Part shown: positions 52,825-62,450 of the stretch, piece by piece
Position numbering within the stretch: the stretch's first letter is position 1
How the letters are laid out: every line of letters starts with the position of its first letter
NCBI RefSeq assembly: GCF_014324365.1
Contig: NZ_QEIG01000007.1
Coordinates: forward strand, 124,001-188,000
Length of the DNA stretch: 64,000 nt
Origin: Algoriphagus sp. AK58
Lineage (GTDB): Bacteria > Bacteroidota > Bacteroidia > Cytophagales > Cyclobacteriaceae
Reading direction: 5' to 3'
The notes under the pieces: model-generated
The model's input: only the letters and a program-made list of their open reading frames with translations
Told to the model about the DNA's origin: nothing
Databases searched by the model: none
Position numbers and translations under genes: made by a program

Positions 52825-54570
52825 TTACTTCTTCCAGCTGGCTTTTCCGCCTTTGGCAGAATCTACGGTGATGCTGTAGTTGGAAGCAGAGGACACAATC
52901 CAGCGAACTTTCACTGCTCCCATACCGGGGATATTTTCGACGGCCATTTTTTCAGGAGAGGATTTTTGCTCCTTGAATTTTTTCATGTCTTCGTCTTCTA
53001 CCACAAAACCGGCAACCACCTTGGCTCCAGAGATTGTCACATAATCTGGCCTTTCGATTTTGTATTTCAGGTCTTGGCTCGCATGAGTTGGCATCATACG
53101 CTCATTGAAGATGGTTGCTGTGATGGCCTTCAATCCGCCGCCGAGATCTTCTTCCTTCACATCTATCACTGAAAGTTTTGGCGTGTGGTAAGCATGATAA
53201 ATGGTGAAAGCAGCATTACGATGGGCATCTTGCTCGAGCAAAAATCCCGGATGAGCTCTTCCAAAATTTTTCTTGAAACCACCGATTTCTACCGTGCCAA
53301 ATTGCGGATGCTTGTACTCTTTCCAGTTGACAAAGGCATCTCCGAAGGTGAGCAATTCATCGACTTTGAGCTGCTCTTCCTGATTTCCTCTCCCTGCTTC
53401 TTTATGGAAATACAGGTAAGAAACCATCAGTTCGTTGGTGTAAGTGAAGATGCCTCTGTTGCCATAAAACCAGTCCAATTCTCCACCAAAGACGGAATAC
53501 AAGTCTTTGTAAACTGTCAGGTAACGATAGCCGGGAATCATTTCTTCGCCCTTTTTTCCAATAGCATCGTAGATCCTAATATCCTCCCGATTGTAGGTGT
53601 TAAGGTCTTCTTCTGCACCTGGGCCTCGGAGAATCATCCCTCCCGAGTTGTGGAAGCTTTGAGCTCCGGCGATGTTTGGATGCTTCATTACAAACTCCAT
53701 CACAGCGCGGTTTTCAGGAAGGGTGAAAGGATACTTCAACGCGCCTCGCTGAATGTAATCCGGTTGCCAGTTCCATCCCCAATCACGGTTTGGATCATAG
53801 TAGCCAATCCCATCTTCATTGACCTCACCGTCTCCGTCCACGTCCAAACCTTCCTGACCGAGCATTTCATATTCGCCCACTTGGTCTGGTCCAACTTGCA
53901 TCAATCTTCTTGGATCAAGAGGGTCTTTGATAAAACGGCCAGTTGGTGATTTGCGGATCATCATCGTGATGTGACCGTCTCCATCGAGGTCATTCATCAT
54001 GTCTTCTCCGGCTTGTCCGTCCCCATCATTATCCAAAACAAGCATTCCAGAGCGTGGAGTATTGGCATTGTTTGGCTCTTTGAAGAAGTTATTTCGTGCG
54101 TCAGGATTGATGGTAGGGGTGATGTAGAAGGTCTTGTCCTTGAGCAATTGCTTGACAAATTCGTTGTCGGCATGCATTTCAGTCAGATACCAAGCCACAT
54201 AAAGCGAAAACTCTCCACCCTGAATCTCATTGGAGTGAATATTTCCATCAATCCACATAGCAGGCTTATCGGTATCTTTTCCGGTGGAAAAATCCGTGAT
54301 GGTTAAGGTCAGAATATCTCTTCCTTCTACAGATTTCCCGATCGATTCCACCTTGGCCAAATTAGGATGGGCCGCTACGATTTTTCTCATCCAATCCCAG
54401 AGTCCTTCGGCAGTATAATACCTATTCCAAGCGATTTCAACTTTTGGTTTGTGCGGAGTACCAATGGCGCGGAAGAAGTTTTCCTGCTGTGCTTTTACTT
54501 CCAAAGACCCCAGACTCAATGCTCCCAAAGCCAGGGCTACAATTATATTTTTTGTATTCATCATCTTCAT
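52825..54570 (-). CDS. M14-family zinc carboxypeptidase, exported
   Basis: 581 aa with a signal peptide (EVKAQQ). The zinc ligands are intact: HxxE at His112-Glu115 (GNIHSNEIQGGE) and the third ligand His307 in AQSFHNSGGM; catalytic Glu380 lies in YTNELMVSYL. Aspartate-rich loops (DNDGDGQAGED, DLDGDGH, DVDGDGEVNEDG) look like calcium sites. The M14 family removes C-terminal residues from peptides or cell-wall peptides. It starts 3 bases after a diverged paralogue that has lost these ligands. Confidence 0.9.
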   Translation of the reverse strand: MKMMNTKNIIVALALGALSLGSLEVKAQQENFFRAIGTPHKPKVEIAWNRYYTAEGLWDWMRKIVAAHPNLAKVESIGKSVEGRDILTLTITDFSTGKDTDKPAMWIDGNIHSNEIQGGEFSLYVAWYLTEMHADNEFVKQLLKDKTFYITPTINPDARNNFFKEPNNANTPRSGMLVLDNDGDGQAGEDMMNDLDGDGHITMMIRKSPTGRFIKDPLDPRRLMQVGPDQVGEYEMLGQEGLDVDGDGEVNEDGIGYYDPNRDWGWNWQPDYIQRGALKYPFTLPENRAVMEFVMKHPNIAGAQSFHNSGGMILRGPGAEEDLNTYNREDIRIYDAIGKKGEEMIPGYRYLTVYKDLYSVFGGELDWFYGNRGIFTYTNELMVSYLYFHKEAGRGNQEEQLKVDELLTFGDAFVNWKEYKHPQFGTVEIGGFKKNFGRAHPGFLLEQDAHRNAAFTIYHAYHTPKLSVIDVKEEDLGGGLKAITATIFNERMMPTHASQDLKYKIERPDYVTISGAKVVAGFVVEDEDMKKFKEQKSSPEKMAVENIPGMGAVKVRWIVSSASNYSITVDSAKGGKASWKK

Positions 54571-54573
54571 GGC

Positions 54574-56160
54574 TTAGAGTTTTACAGTTTGAGTGGCAAA
54601 TCCGGTATGCGAAGCACCCGCCTTGATGGTCACATTGCCAGTTCCTCTGATGATCCAGCTGAAAGTGGCTTTTTCATAAGCGCCCATGGAGTCCATTAGC
54701 TTGATTTTGTCTCCGGAGATCAACTTGTCGGCTGTCGCATCGATATCGATGCGCACTTTTCTCATCCATCGGGATCTTGTTCCCATTTCAGAGTGAGTTG
54801 GCAGCGGTGAGTTGTTGTATAAGTCCACCGTAATTCGGGTCAAACCGTTACCCAAAGCTTCGGTTTTTAGATTATGAAACTCCAGTTTGGGCTGCATTGC
54901 TGCCAGTTTTAGGATGAAATCTGTATGCTGCTGTGCAATTTCTCCCACTTTTTCAAAAGGAGGATTGACCATCACAAAGGGCTTGATTCCGCCTACTTCC
55001 ACTTTTTGATTTGGAAAATCAGGGTGCTTCACTTCGGTCCAAGGGACAAAGGAATTCCATCCCAGAGAATCTGCCCAAGCCAGGTAATTGGCTTCGGCGT
55101 TCGTTTTACCCTTAAACTCAGGCGTCCAATACCCCGGAGTAGAGAAGCTCAATCGGGCAAAATGGAAATAGGCCCATTGAAAGAAATCTCCATCTGTTCC
55201 CTGATTGGTTTGCTGGAAGGCTTTTGGAGTCACCGTTTTGTTATACATCTCAGAAACCATCGCATTGATCGCCTGATCTTTTTCCAAAATGGATGTCACC
55301 ACCCGCTTGCGGGCATCTGCGGCATTGTACTTGAGGGGTGCACTTAGATTATTGGCTGGGGAAAAAGTGACAAAAGCGAAAATATTCCACTGCTCAAACA
55401 GGTAATCCAACAAGGCGCGACTTTCCTTTTGTGAAACGGCAATATCTCCAGCCAAAGGTTCAAACACGGGGAATTTGTAAGTCAGAGACTTATTGAATGC
55501 GATGCCTTCTTTTAGATCTTCTGCAAATTTGCCGTCCTTGTCATCGTCTTTGGATTCTTTGAAGACACGGTATTTTCCGGCCTCCCCTTTAGATCGGTCG
55601 GCTTTGACCAAGACTCTTTCGTCTTCTTTGGAAACGATCCAATCACCCATAGGATCCTCTACTCGCATCCAGGTAATCAGCCCGTCTCCATTGATATCGG
55701 AGTAGCCGTTGTCTCCCGGAGTCCCGTCACGGTCATGGTCTACAGCCACGGCATTTCCCCTACGCTCATACTTCAGTGCCGCATGGTATTGTTCATAGGC
55801 GTCCGGAGACATATTGGGAAAAATGTAAAAAGTCGTCGATTCCAAAACCTTGGAATTTTCAGCCACGAGTTTTTCGGCAAACTGAAGGGCCAATTCCACA
55901 CTGAGGACATGAAATCCTTCCACCCCACCGACAACTGCAATGGCAGGTTTTTGATCTTTGTTTCCGGTGCCGATTTTAAGTACGTGAATGTCCTTCCCTC
56001 CTTCGGTTTTGGTGAGGGTTTTCAACTCCACGGAGGCATTGCTGCCTAGCTTTTGGAGTCGCTGAGTGACCTGACTGAGTGTAGGATAGTCGGTTTGGGC
56101 AAAGGCATCGCCGCAAATCAGACTTCCCAACAGCAGTCCGGTGAGCAAGAATTTTCTCAT
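54574..56160 (-). CDS. M14-like protein lacking zinc ligands (probable pseudoenzyme)
   Basis: 528 aa with a signal peptide (GDAFAQ). It aligns with the neighbouring M14 peptidase through PAIAVVGGVEGFHVLSVELA, NMSPDAYEQYH and the DHDRDGTPGD...DINGDG loops. However, the HxxE position reads Glu81-Gly-Phe-His84, and the third-ligand His is replaced by Ser267 in VTFSPANN. The catalytic Glu region is also altered (TPGYWTPEFKG). It is probably non-catalytic, serving as a binding partner or regulator of the intact enzyme encoded 3 bases downstream. Confidence 0.82.
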   Translation of the reverse strand: MRKFLLTGLLLGSLICGDAFAQTDYPTLSQVTQRLQKLGSNASVELKTLTKTEGGKDIHVLKIGTGNKDQKPAIAVVGGVEGFHVLSVELALQFAEKLVAENSKVLESTTFYIFPNMSPDAYEQYHAALKYERRGNAVAVDHDRDGTPGDNGYSDINGDGLITWMRVEDPMGDWIVSKEDERVLVKADRSKGEAGKYRVFKESKDDDKDGKFAEDLKEGIAFNKSLTYKFPVFEPLAGDIAVSQKESRALLDYLFEQWNIFAFVTFSPANNLSAPLKYNAADARKRVVTSILEKDQAINAMVSEMYNKTVTPKAFQQTNQGTDGDFFQWAYFHFARLSFSTPGYWTPEFKGKTNAEANYLAWADSLGWNSFVPWTEVKHPDFPNQKVEVGGIKPFVMVNPPFEKVGEIAQQHTDFILKLAAMQPKLEFHNLKTEALGNGLTRITVDLYNNSPLPTHSEMGTRSRWMRKVRIDIDATADKLISGDKIKLMDSMGAYEKATFSWIIRGTGNVTIKAGASHTGFATQTVKL

Positions 56161-56369
56161 AGGGAACTTGTTTTCGGGTTATTTCTGAAGAATTGAATGA
56201 AAAATTCAAGGGAAGTTTAGGAAAAAAAGAGCGGAAAATAAGCTGCAGTTTTTCAGTATCCAGAAATTGCACTCAAGCGGAATTGACTTGGGATAAATGG
56301 CAAGGCTCAAATCGGAAAATTGGTCATTTACCAAAAATTACCTTATTTCAGAAAACTAAGCAGGTTTCT

Positions 56370-57197
56370 ATGTATCAAAAAGTAGCTTTAGCCATCGCAT
56401 TTTCCCCAAGAATGGAGGCTCTGATTGCCGAAGCGAGAAGGCTGATCGGGATTTTTCAGGGAGAGCTGGTGCTCATACATGTGGGAGTTAAAACAGATGA
56501 GTTAGAATCCAAACTGGATGAAATTCTGAAAAGACACTGCGCTGATTTAAAAAGGATCAAAACTCTCTGGAAAGAAGGCAAACCTGCCAAGACCATCCTC
56601 AAAACCTGCGAGGAAGAAAAAGTGGATTTACTCGTCTTGGGAGCCTTGAAAAAAGAAGGCTTGCTTACCTATTACCTTGGCTCTGTGGCCCGAAAAGTGA
56701 TCCGAAAATCCCCCTGCTCGGTCCTGACCTTGATCGATCCCAGGATAGAAACTACCCGGTTTTCCAAAGTGGTCATCAATGGTACCCAGTTGGAAGTCAC
56801 TCCCAAGGTGATCGAAAAGGGCCTGAAATTCTGCCAGGTAGAAGGAGCCTCTCAAGTCCATATATTGAACGAAATCAAACTTTATAGCCTTCAGATGGCC
56901 ACAGCCGGGGAAGGCTCTGAAGATGAGGTTTCCCTGATGAGGAGGAAATTGGTTCAGCAGGAAATCAAGTATGTACAGGAAATTTTAGACGGGTTGGATC
57001 AAACCGGTTTGAAGATCAACATTAAAGTCACAGCAGGAAAGTGGGCGGTGGAACTGGTTCGCTATTGTGAGTCTATAGGTGCGGATCTTCTAATCATGGG
57101 GGATGAACGGGGGTATTCGTTTATTGATCGCCTGTTTCCTCATGACTTGGAGGAAATCCTTACTGAAATTCCATGTAATCTTCTAATCATCAAGTAG
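56370..57197 (+). CDS. Universal stress protein with two Usp domains
   Basis: 275 aa from the ATG at 56370 (MYQKVALAIAFSPRMEALI); the longer upstream frame is not Usp-like. Domain 1 (about 1-135) ends with LVLGALKKEGLLTYYLGSVARKVIRKSPCSVLTL, a diverged ATP-binding G-2x-G-9x-G(S/T) loop. Domain 2 (about 140-275) ends LLIMGDERGYSFIDRLFPHDLEEI, where the loop is degenerate. It is one base from a CPA2 antiporter, a pairing that suggests it tunes the transporter. Confidence 0.85.
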   Translation: MYQKVALAIAFSPRMEALIAEARRLIGIFQGELVLIHVGVKTDELESKLDEILKRHCADLKRIKTLWKEGKPAKTILKTCEEEKVDLLVLGALKKEGLLTYYLGSVARKVIRKSPCSVLTLIDPRIETTRFSKVVINGTQLEVTPKVIEKGLKFCQVEGASQVHILNEIKLYSLQMATAGEGSEDEVSLMRRKLVQQEIKYVQEILDGLDQTGLKINIKVTAGKWAVELVRYCESIGADLLIMGDERGYSFIDRLFPHDLEEILTEIPCNLLIIK

Positions 57198-57198
57198 C

Positions 57199-58443
57199 AT
57201 GGAAAGCTTAGCCCACAAAGACGTCATCAATCTGCTCTTACAGCTTGCAAGCATGCTGCTTTTGGCAAGGGTATTTGCTGAGATCGCCCAAAAGTTCAAG
57301 CAGCCGGCAGTCGTAGGTGAAATCATTGCAGGTATAATTCTGGGCCCAACTATACTGGGAATGATCACTCCTGATTTTTTCGAATTCATGTTCAGTAGTA
57401 ATCCATCGGCCAATCTAGCCCTTGACGGAATCGTACAGATGGCAGTAATTCTGCTTCTTTTTATTGCCGGTCTCGAAGTTGAACTTCATTTGGTCTGGTC
57501 TCAGGGGAAGTCTGCCGTCAGTATTAGTTTGCTTGGATTAATTATCCCCTTTATTCTGGGATTTATTTTCCCGTATTTCTTCCCTGGATTTTTTGGCTTG
57601 GCAGAAGGAAGCCAAATGTTGTTTTCCCTATTTATGGGTACTGCCATGTCGATCACCGCCCTCCCGGTGGTAGTCAGGATATTGATGGACATGAACCTAT
57701 TCAAGACCAAAATGGGTATGGTGATCGTAGCTGGAGCTATGGTAAATGACATCATTGGCTGGTTGATTTTTTCGGTGATTCTGTCATTTATGGGAAAAAG
57801 CGGTAATCTGTCTCTGATCAATACCATTGGAATCACGCTACTCTTTACGGTTTTTATGCTTACTGTCGGCAAAGGTCTCCTGAATAGAGTTCTTCCATGG
57901 ACCAACAAAAAGCTGGCTTGGCCGGGTGGAGTATTGTCCCTTTCCATGGCATTTTGCTTTATGCTTGCAGCTTTTACTGAATGGCTTGGTATCCACGCGA
58001 TTTTTGGCGCATTCCTTTTCGGAGTGGCCTTAGGGGATTCTGACCACTTGTCTGAAAAGGCCAAGGAGATCATCCATCAGTTTATCAATAATATTTTTGC
58101 TCCACTATTTTTTGTCTCTATTGGGCTCAAAATCAACTTCTTCACCAATTTTGACATTTGGCTGGTATTGGCCATCATTGCTATTTCTTTTGCCGGAAAG
58201 ATCATCGGAAGCGGCTATGGAGCCCTCCGTTCCGGATATGCCAAAATGGACGCTTTGGCGGTTGGTTTTGGTATGAACGCAAGAGGTGCGATGGAGATTA
58301 TCTTGGGTTTGATTGCTCTTGAAAATGGGCTGATTGATGAAAAGCTATTTGTTGCTCTCGTTGTGATGGCTTTGGTCACTTCCATGACCTCAGGGCCTTT
58401 AATGAAATGGGCACTGAAAAGAAAAAAAGAAAGTTTGAATTGA
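57199..58443 (+). CDS. CPA2-family cation:proton antiporter
   Basis: 414 aa with about 12 transmembrane helices. Typical CPA2/KefB-NapA features are VVGEIIAGIILGPTILG, the AGLEVEL half-helix and ITALPVVVRILMDM followed by AGAMVNDIIGW (the DD/ND transport aspartate region). It exchanges Na+ or K+ for protons at the inner membrane. No TrkA-N domain is present. It follows the Usp gene after one base and is clearly co-transcribed. Confidence 0.88.
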   Translation: MESLAHKDVINLLLQLASMLLLARVFAEIAQKFKQPAVVGEIIAGIILGPTILGMITPDFFEFMFSSNPSANLALDGIVQMAVILLLFIAGLEVELHLVWSQGKSAVSISLLGLIIPFILGFIFPYFFPGFFGLAEGSQMLFSLFMGTAMSITALPVVVRILMDMNLFKTKMGMVIVAGAMVNDIIGWLIFSVILSFMGKSGNLSLINTIGITLLFTVFMLTVGKGLLNRVLPWTNKKLAWPGGVLSLSMAFCFMLAAFTEWLGIHAIFGAFLFGVALGDSDHLSEKAKEIIHQFINNIFAPLFFVSIGLKINFFTNFDIWLVLAIIAISFAGKIIGSGYGALRSGYAKMDALAVGFGMNARGAMEIILGLIALENGLIDEKLFVALVVMALVTSMTSGPLMKWALKRKKESLN

Positions 58444-58522
58444 AATTTTAAATTCCTGTTTATGGCCTTTTGAAATGAAGAAAATAGGCTTGGCCAACTG
58501 GGGCGTTAAGCTTATTTGCTTC

Positions 58523-59341
58523 CTAACTTTTCGTTCCAAGTATTCGCTCCAGTGTTTCCGCAACTCCGTCTTCTTTGTGATGTAGGGTGATTTCATTTGC
58601 CACGGCTTTGACCTCGGGTCTCGCATTGGCCACAGCCACCCCCCATCCGGCCTTTTGCAAAAGGTCTATGTCATTGTAATTGTCTCCAAAAGCAATTACA
58701 TCCTCCATACCAAAGTTGAATCTGGATTTAAGCAACACCTCCAGTCCTGTGGCTTTAGAGATTTTCCTGGGAGCGATTTCTATGTAAGTATCTTTGGATC
58801 GATATAGGTGAAGATCGTTGCCATGAAGGAGGTGAAGTTCTCCAAAAAGCCAGCTGATATCATTGGAATCGCCCATTACCATGACTTTGTGGGCTCCCGA
58901 ATTATCTTTGGACCACAAGTTCAACACATCCGGAGTCTGCATCCAAGTGGGTTTTACTTTGGTGTTTTGAATCTCTCTTTTAGACCAGTAATCCTCTTTG
59001 GCCTCATACCAGTTTTCTCCCTGAAAAAGGCTCACATGGATATCCGCTTTTTGAGCCCATTCGACTATGGAGTGTACTATCGGCAATGGAATGGTTACCG
59101 AATCCAATACATGGCTATTTTCGTCCAAAACGAGTCCTCCATTGTAAGCGACCATGGGTTCGGATGGTCGACCCAGATCCTTCAGGAGGTGCCTCATCGC
59201 ATCAGGCATCCTCGAACTTGCCAGTATGAGCGGGATTTCTTTTGGCAAGGATTGGATCAAATTTTTTAACCTGGCAGAAAGATCTCTTTCTGAATTGAGC
59301 AGGGTACCATCCACATCAGAGCAAATCGCTTTGAAATACAT
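58523..59341 (-). CDS. Cof-type HAD-IIB phosphatase
   Basis: 272 aa. HAD motif I is AICSDVDGTLLNSERDL, motif II is LILASSRMP, motif III includes the Lys of APRKISKATGLEVLL, and motif IV is VIAFGDNYNDIDLLQKAGWGVAVANA. The C2B cap lies between. It dephosphorylates small sugar phosphates or similar metabolites in the cytoplasm. The substrate is unknown. It is convergent with the antiporter gene. Confidence 0.92.
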   Translation of the reverse strand: MYFKAICSDVDGTLLNSERDLSARLKNLIQSLPKEIPLILASSRMPDAMRHLLKDLGRPSEPMVAYNGGLVLDENSHVLDSVTIPLPIVHSIVEWAQKADIHVSLFQGENWYEAKEDYWSKREIQNTKVKPTWMQTPDVLNLWSKDNSGAHKVMVMGDSNDISWLFGELHLLHGNDLHLYRSKDTYIEIAPRKISKATGLEVLLKSRFNFGMEDVIAFGDNYNDIDLLQKAGWGVAVANARPEVKAVANEITLHHKEDGVAETLERILGTKS

Positions 59342-59416
59342 AGGGGAGAGGAGTTAGACCTTAGAAAAGATTTTAAGGATATAAAAGTAAAAGATTGGTA
59401 GAGGAAATGAGGCGGA

Positions 59417-59836
59417 TCAAAAATCACTTACATCAAAGGTATACTCTTCAAGAGCCATATTTTGAGGATCATTTGGGTCAGTTTGGATAAACTGCACGGT
59501 GATTTTTTGGTAATCCATGGCTTTTTCAAAGTCTCGAAGGTAAAGTTCTGCACATCTTCTTGCTAAAATCTCACGCTGACTAGAGAGTTTTGCCGGATCT
59601 CCGTTTTCCAGCCTTAGAAAAATTATAGACTCAATCTCTCCATTTTGAGAAGATTGACCTAGCTGAACACTCATTCCGCTAAAATCCCCCAATTGTCGGA
59701 TTTCTTCTGAAGGCATGAAACCTTCTCCTAGAAGACTTTCCATTCCAGAAAAAGCGAACTTAAGCATATCCTCAGGGCTGCAGGAGCATCCTGTTAGGAA
59801 AATAAGTGTGAAAAGAAACAAGAGAATTTTTTTCAT
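59417..59836 (-). CDS. Lipoprotein of unknown function
   Basis: 139 aa with signal and lipobox LTGCSCSP (Cys17). The mature part is soluble and mixed (DFSGMSVQLGQSS, LARRCAELYLRDF, YQKITVQFIQTDP). I do not recognise the family. It is isolated between the HAD phosphatase and the T9SS-exported PKD protein, all on the minus strand. Confidence 0.75.
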   Translation of the reverse strand: MKKILLFLFTLIFLTGCSCSPEDMLKFAFSGMESLLGEGFMPSEEIRQLGDFSGMSVQLGQSSQNGEIESIIFLRLENGDPAKLSSQREILARRCAELYLRDFEKAMDYQKITVQFIQTDPNDPQNMALEEYTFDVSDF

Positions 59837-59916
59837 GAATCGAAGTTTCCGGGACTACCTCAATTTAAGAATAAATGGAAATTCTAAGGCTTTCTTATCC
59901 CAGGGAAATCCATTTT

Positions 59917-61989
59917 CTAATCAGACCGAATAACCTTAATGGTCTCGGAATGATCTTTCCATTGAATTCTGAGAAGGGTTAATCCAGATGGGAGTGATCC
60001 TAGAGTCTGATCCAGCCAAAGTACCCCGTCTGTTCCAATCACCAAGTCTATGGTTTTTAAGTAATTCCCTCCATTGATGGCCTGTATTTGGACTTGTTCA
60101 CCAAATGAGAGATTTCCGCCTAAATATTTCAATTGAATCCTACCGTCTCTGCTTGGGTTTGGGAAGGCCACCCATTTACTTTCTGTTCTTCCCTCAACCT
60201 CTCTTTGCACCATTTTCACCGGACTGTATGTGCTTGTTTCTGCATAGTGATGTACAATACGGTAATACATGAGCTGTTCAAATACAGGAAATGTTTCATC
60301 AATAAATGAATAGCTGATCGGAGATTGGGATGTGCCTTTGCCTGGCATTTCACCTATTTTGGAAAAACCGAGGACATCTTTAAAACTTCTTTCAATTTCA
60401 TAATAGCTGCCCTCTTTTTCAGCATTCATTTCCCATTGAATAGAGACTTTAGTCCCGCTTTCTTTTATATCGATGGATTTCCAGTCCAACTGCAAAACAG
60501 AGGCGACGTCCATAACATATTCTACGGTCTGGGTACAGCCATTTGCATCAGTGACCGTCAATCTATAAAGACCGTCTGCCAGGTTGAAAATGTCTCTGTT
60601 GGTACTGGTAAATCCGTTTGGACCAGTCCAGTAATAGCTGTAAGGGGGAGTTCCTCCTGTGACACTTTGTACATAAATGATTCCTGAACTCTCATTGATT
60701 TTTGTAGGAAAAATACTGACCTGAATCGTCAGGTTGGGATCAATATAGATGTTCCTAGTTACGCTAACTGTCGACGAGCCATTGGTGACAGTTAATTTGA
60801 CAGGGTAATTTCCTGATCCAGCAAATTCGTGAATAGGATTAGGCAGATTAGAATCTGAAATTCCATCATCATCAAAGTCCCACGAGTAGGTATAATTAAG
60901 TGGAGGAGTTCCTCCTAAAGTAGTATCTGTAAATTGAATCCGGGAATTACACAGAGTTGGGGTGTAGGTGAAGTTTGGAGTTAAAAGATCATATATTATG
61001 AATTGAGCTGTTTGGGTGCATCCCAAGGCGTCTGTCACCAAAAAGGAGTAGGTGCCCTGTGGTAAAGACGAAATATCTTCAGTAGTTCTGGTAGATCCGT
61101 TTGGATAAGTCCAAAGGAAAGTATAGGGTGCTGTACCTCCTGTGACAGTTACATCGATACTTCCTGTGCTTCCATTTAATTGAGTAGAGGAAGTTGTGCC
61201 GTTTATGGAGATTGGGGCGGGAATGTTTACACTACTGGAAACTGTGGTGACCGTAGGGGTTGGAGTCTGGCTATCAGTCACTGTTAGGCTTACAGTGTAA
61301 TTTCCTGGTTGAGGGAAAGTGAAGCTTGGATCTTTCAAAGTGGAGGTTCCTAGTCCTCCGAAGTTCCAGCTGTAGGTGTAAGGTGTAGCGCCTCCTGAAG
61401 TATTATTAGTGAAAGAGACAACATTTGAATTACAGGCTGATGAGTAGGTAAATCTTGGGTAGAGTGGAGTGACCGCAGTAAATCCAGTCCCGCTGAAGTA
61501 ACACTGAGAGTTGATACCATCGATATCTGTTTGGGTTAATATAGGACAGGTAGTATTTGCTTTAGGAGACCCTGTGTCCCAAGTGATGAAAATGTTCCTT
61601 ATTTCAATTTTATTCCCCCAAATCCAACTGAAATCTGTTACTTCAACAAATACACCTTGTACAATAGGAGAGGCTACAAATAGACAACTTTGTTTCCTGA
61701 GAATTTGAGGAGTACCATTAACATAGATATCATACACCATGGTAAGGTTGTAACCACTTGTAGTAGAACCGCCAAGTTTTACGAATATTTTACCATTGAC
61801 CAATGTTTGCCCGGCAACATAATTATCAGTAATGAGAAAAGGCGAGCCATCTTGCTTTCTTAGCTCATAATTTGTTGCTGTGATATTTGCCTGAGGACAT
61901 TTTTGAGCAAAAAGTGTATATGGAAATGCTGTTGCTATAAACAATAAAGCAATTAATAAATGGTTTCTTATTTTAGTAAATAATTCCAT
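59917..61989 (-). CDS. PKD/SprB-repeat protein with T9SS C-terminal sorting domain
   Basis: 690 aa with a signal peptide (to about LFAQ). Two PKD domains are visible: near 175-255 (YSWNFGGLGTSTLKDPSFTFPQPGNYTVSLTVTD) and 335-425 (YSWDFDDDGISDSNLPNPIHEF). Two SprB-type repeats follow them (GGTAPYTFLWTYPNG...YSFLVTDALGCTQT and GGTPPYSYYWTGPNG...YRLTVTDANGCTQT). The last about 85 residues are a type A T9SS sorting domain starting WVAFPNPSRDGRIQL. It should be secreted across the outer membrane and cleaved or anchored; the passenger is probably adhesive or structural. Confidence 0.9.
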   Translation of the reverse strand: MELFTKIRNHLLIALLFIATAFPYTLFAQKCPQANITATNYELRKQDGSPFLITDNYVAGQTLVNGKIFVKLGGSTTSGYNLTMVYDIYVNGTPQILRKQSCLFVASPIVQGVFVEVTDFSWIWGNKIEIRNIFITWDTGSPKANTTCPILTQTDIDGINSQCYFSGTGFTAVTPLYPRFTYSSACNSNVVSFTNNTSGGATPYTYSWNFGGLGTSTLKDPSFTFPQPGNYTVSLTVTDSQTPTPTVTTVSSSVNIPAPISINGTTSSTQLNGSTGSIDVTVTGGTAPYTFLWTYPNGSTRTTEDISSLPQGTYSFLVTDALGCTQTAQFIIYDLLTPNFTYTPTLCNSRIQFTDTTLGGTPPLNYTYSWDFDDDGISDSNLPNPIHEFAGSGNYPVKLTVTNGSSTVSVTRNIYIDPNLTIQVSIFPTKINESSGIIYVQSVTGGTPPYSYYWTGPNGFTSTNRDIFNLADGLYRLTVTDANGCTQTVEYVMDVASVLQLDWKSIDIKESGTKVSIQWEMNAEKEGSYYEIERSFKDVLGFSKIGEMPGKGTSQSPISYSFIDETFPVFEQLMYYRIVHHYAETSTYSPVKMVQREVEGRTESKWVAFPNPSRDGRIQLKYLGGNLSFGEQVQIQAINGGNYLKTIDLVIGTDGVLWLDQTLGSLPSGLTLLRIQWKDHSETIKVIRSD

Positions 61990-62332
61990 TTTTATTAACT
62001 ATATATCCAGAGTTCGAAACTGGTATAAATATAAAAAACACTCTTAAATAACAATTTTTTTTGCTTCTAATTGTAATTAAAAAGCATTGACTTCTTACCT
62101 TGATTTAAAAATGAAAAACAAATAAAGTGTGATAAATTTTGTTTTATTGTATGTTTAATTTCATGTTAATTGATGGGATTCATAATATTTCCAAAGGCAA
62201 TAATTTGTAAATAAAAAGTTAGAATAAGGTAAAGCTTTTCAGTCGATGTTCGAGATTGGTTGCCTGAAAGGAGGTACTAGCTTTTCAGAAAGCTTTTTGG
62301 TTTTTACCAGGTGTTTGCCAAGGTTAATGGAA
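61990..62332. other. AT-rich gap, no gene seen
   Basis: Upstream of the PKD gene the sequence is AT-rich with no frame of interest. A plus-strand hairpin AGCTTT-TCAG-AAAGCT followed by TTTTGG lies near 62279-62300. No consensus promoter for the PKD gene was recognised. Confidence 0.4.
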
Positions 62333-62450
62333 TTAAATGAAGTAGTCGATACCTAAGGAAATGGAGAAAGGAAGGTTTGGAATTTTCAATTCATCTTCTT
62401 GTGAATTGAAGAATTTCAACCGATAGGCTGTCCCAATTTTTCTGGATCCT
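62333..62450 (-). pseudogene. Orphan C-terminal fragment of an outer-membrane barrel gene
   Basis: A minus-strand frame without its own start runs from 62450 to a TAA at 62333-62335. It encodes about 38 residues: GSRKIGTAYRLKFFNSQ, then a segment ending PNLPFSISLGIDYFI. The alternating pattern and terminal aromatic strand are those of the end of a beta-barrel. The fragment stops matching coding sequence exactly at the 18-bp palindrome at 62451-62468, and its 5' part is not found nearby. The GIY-YIG frame runs through its first part in another reading frame. Confidence 0.55.
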
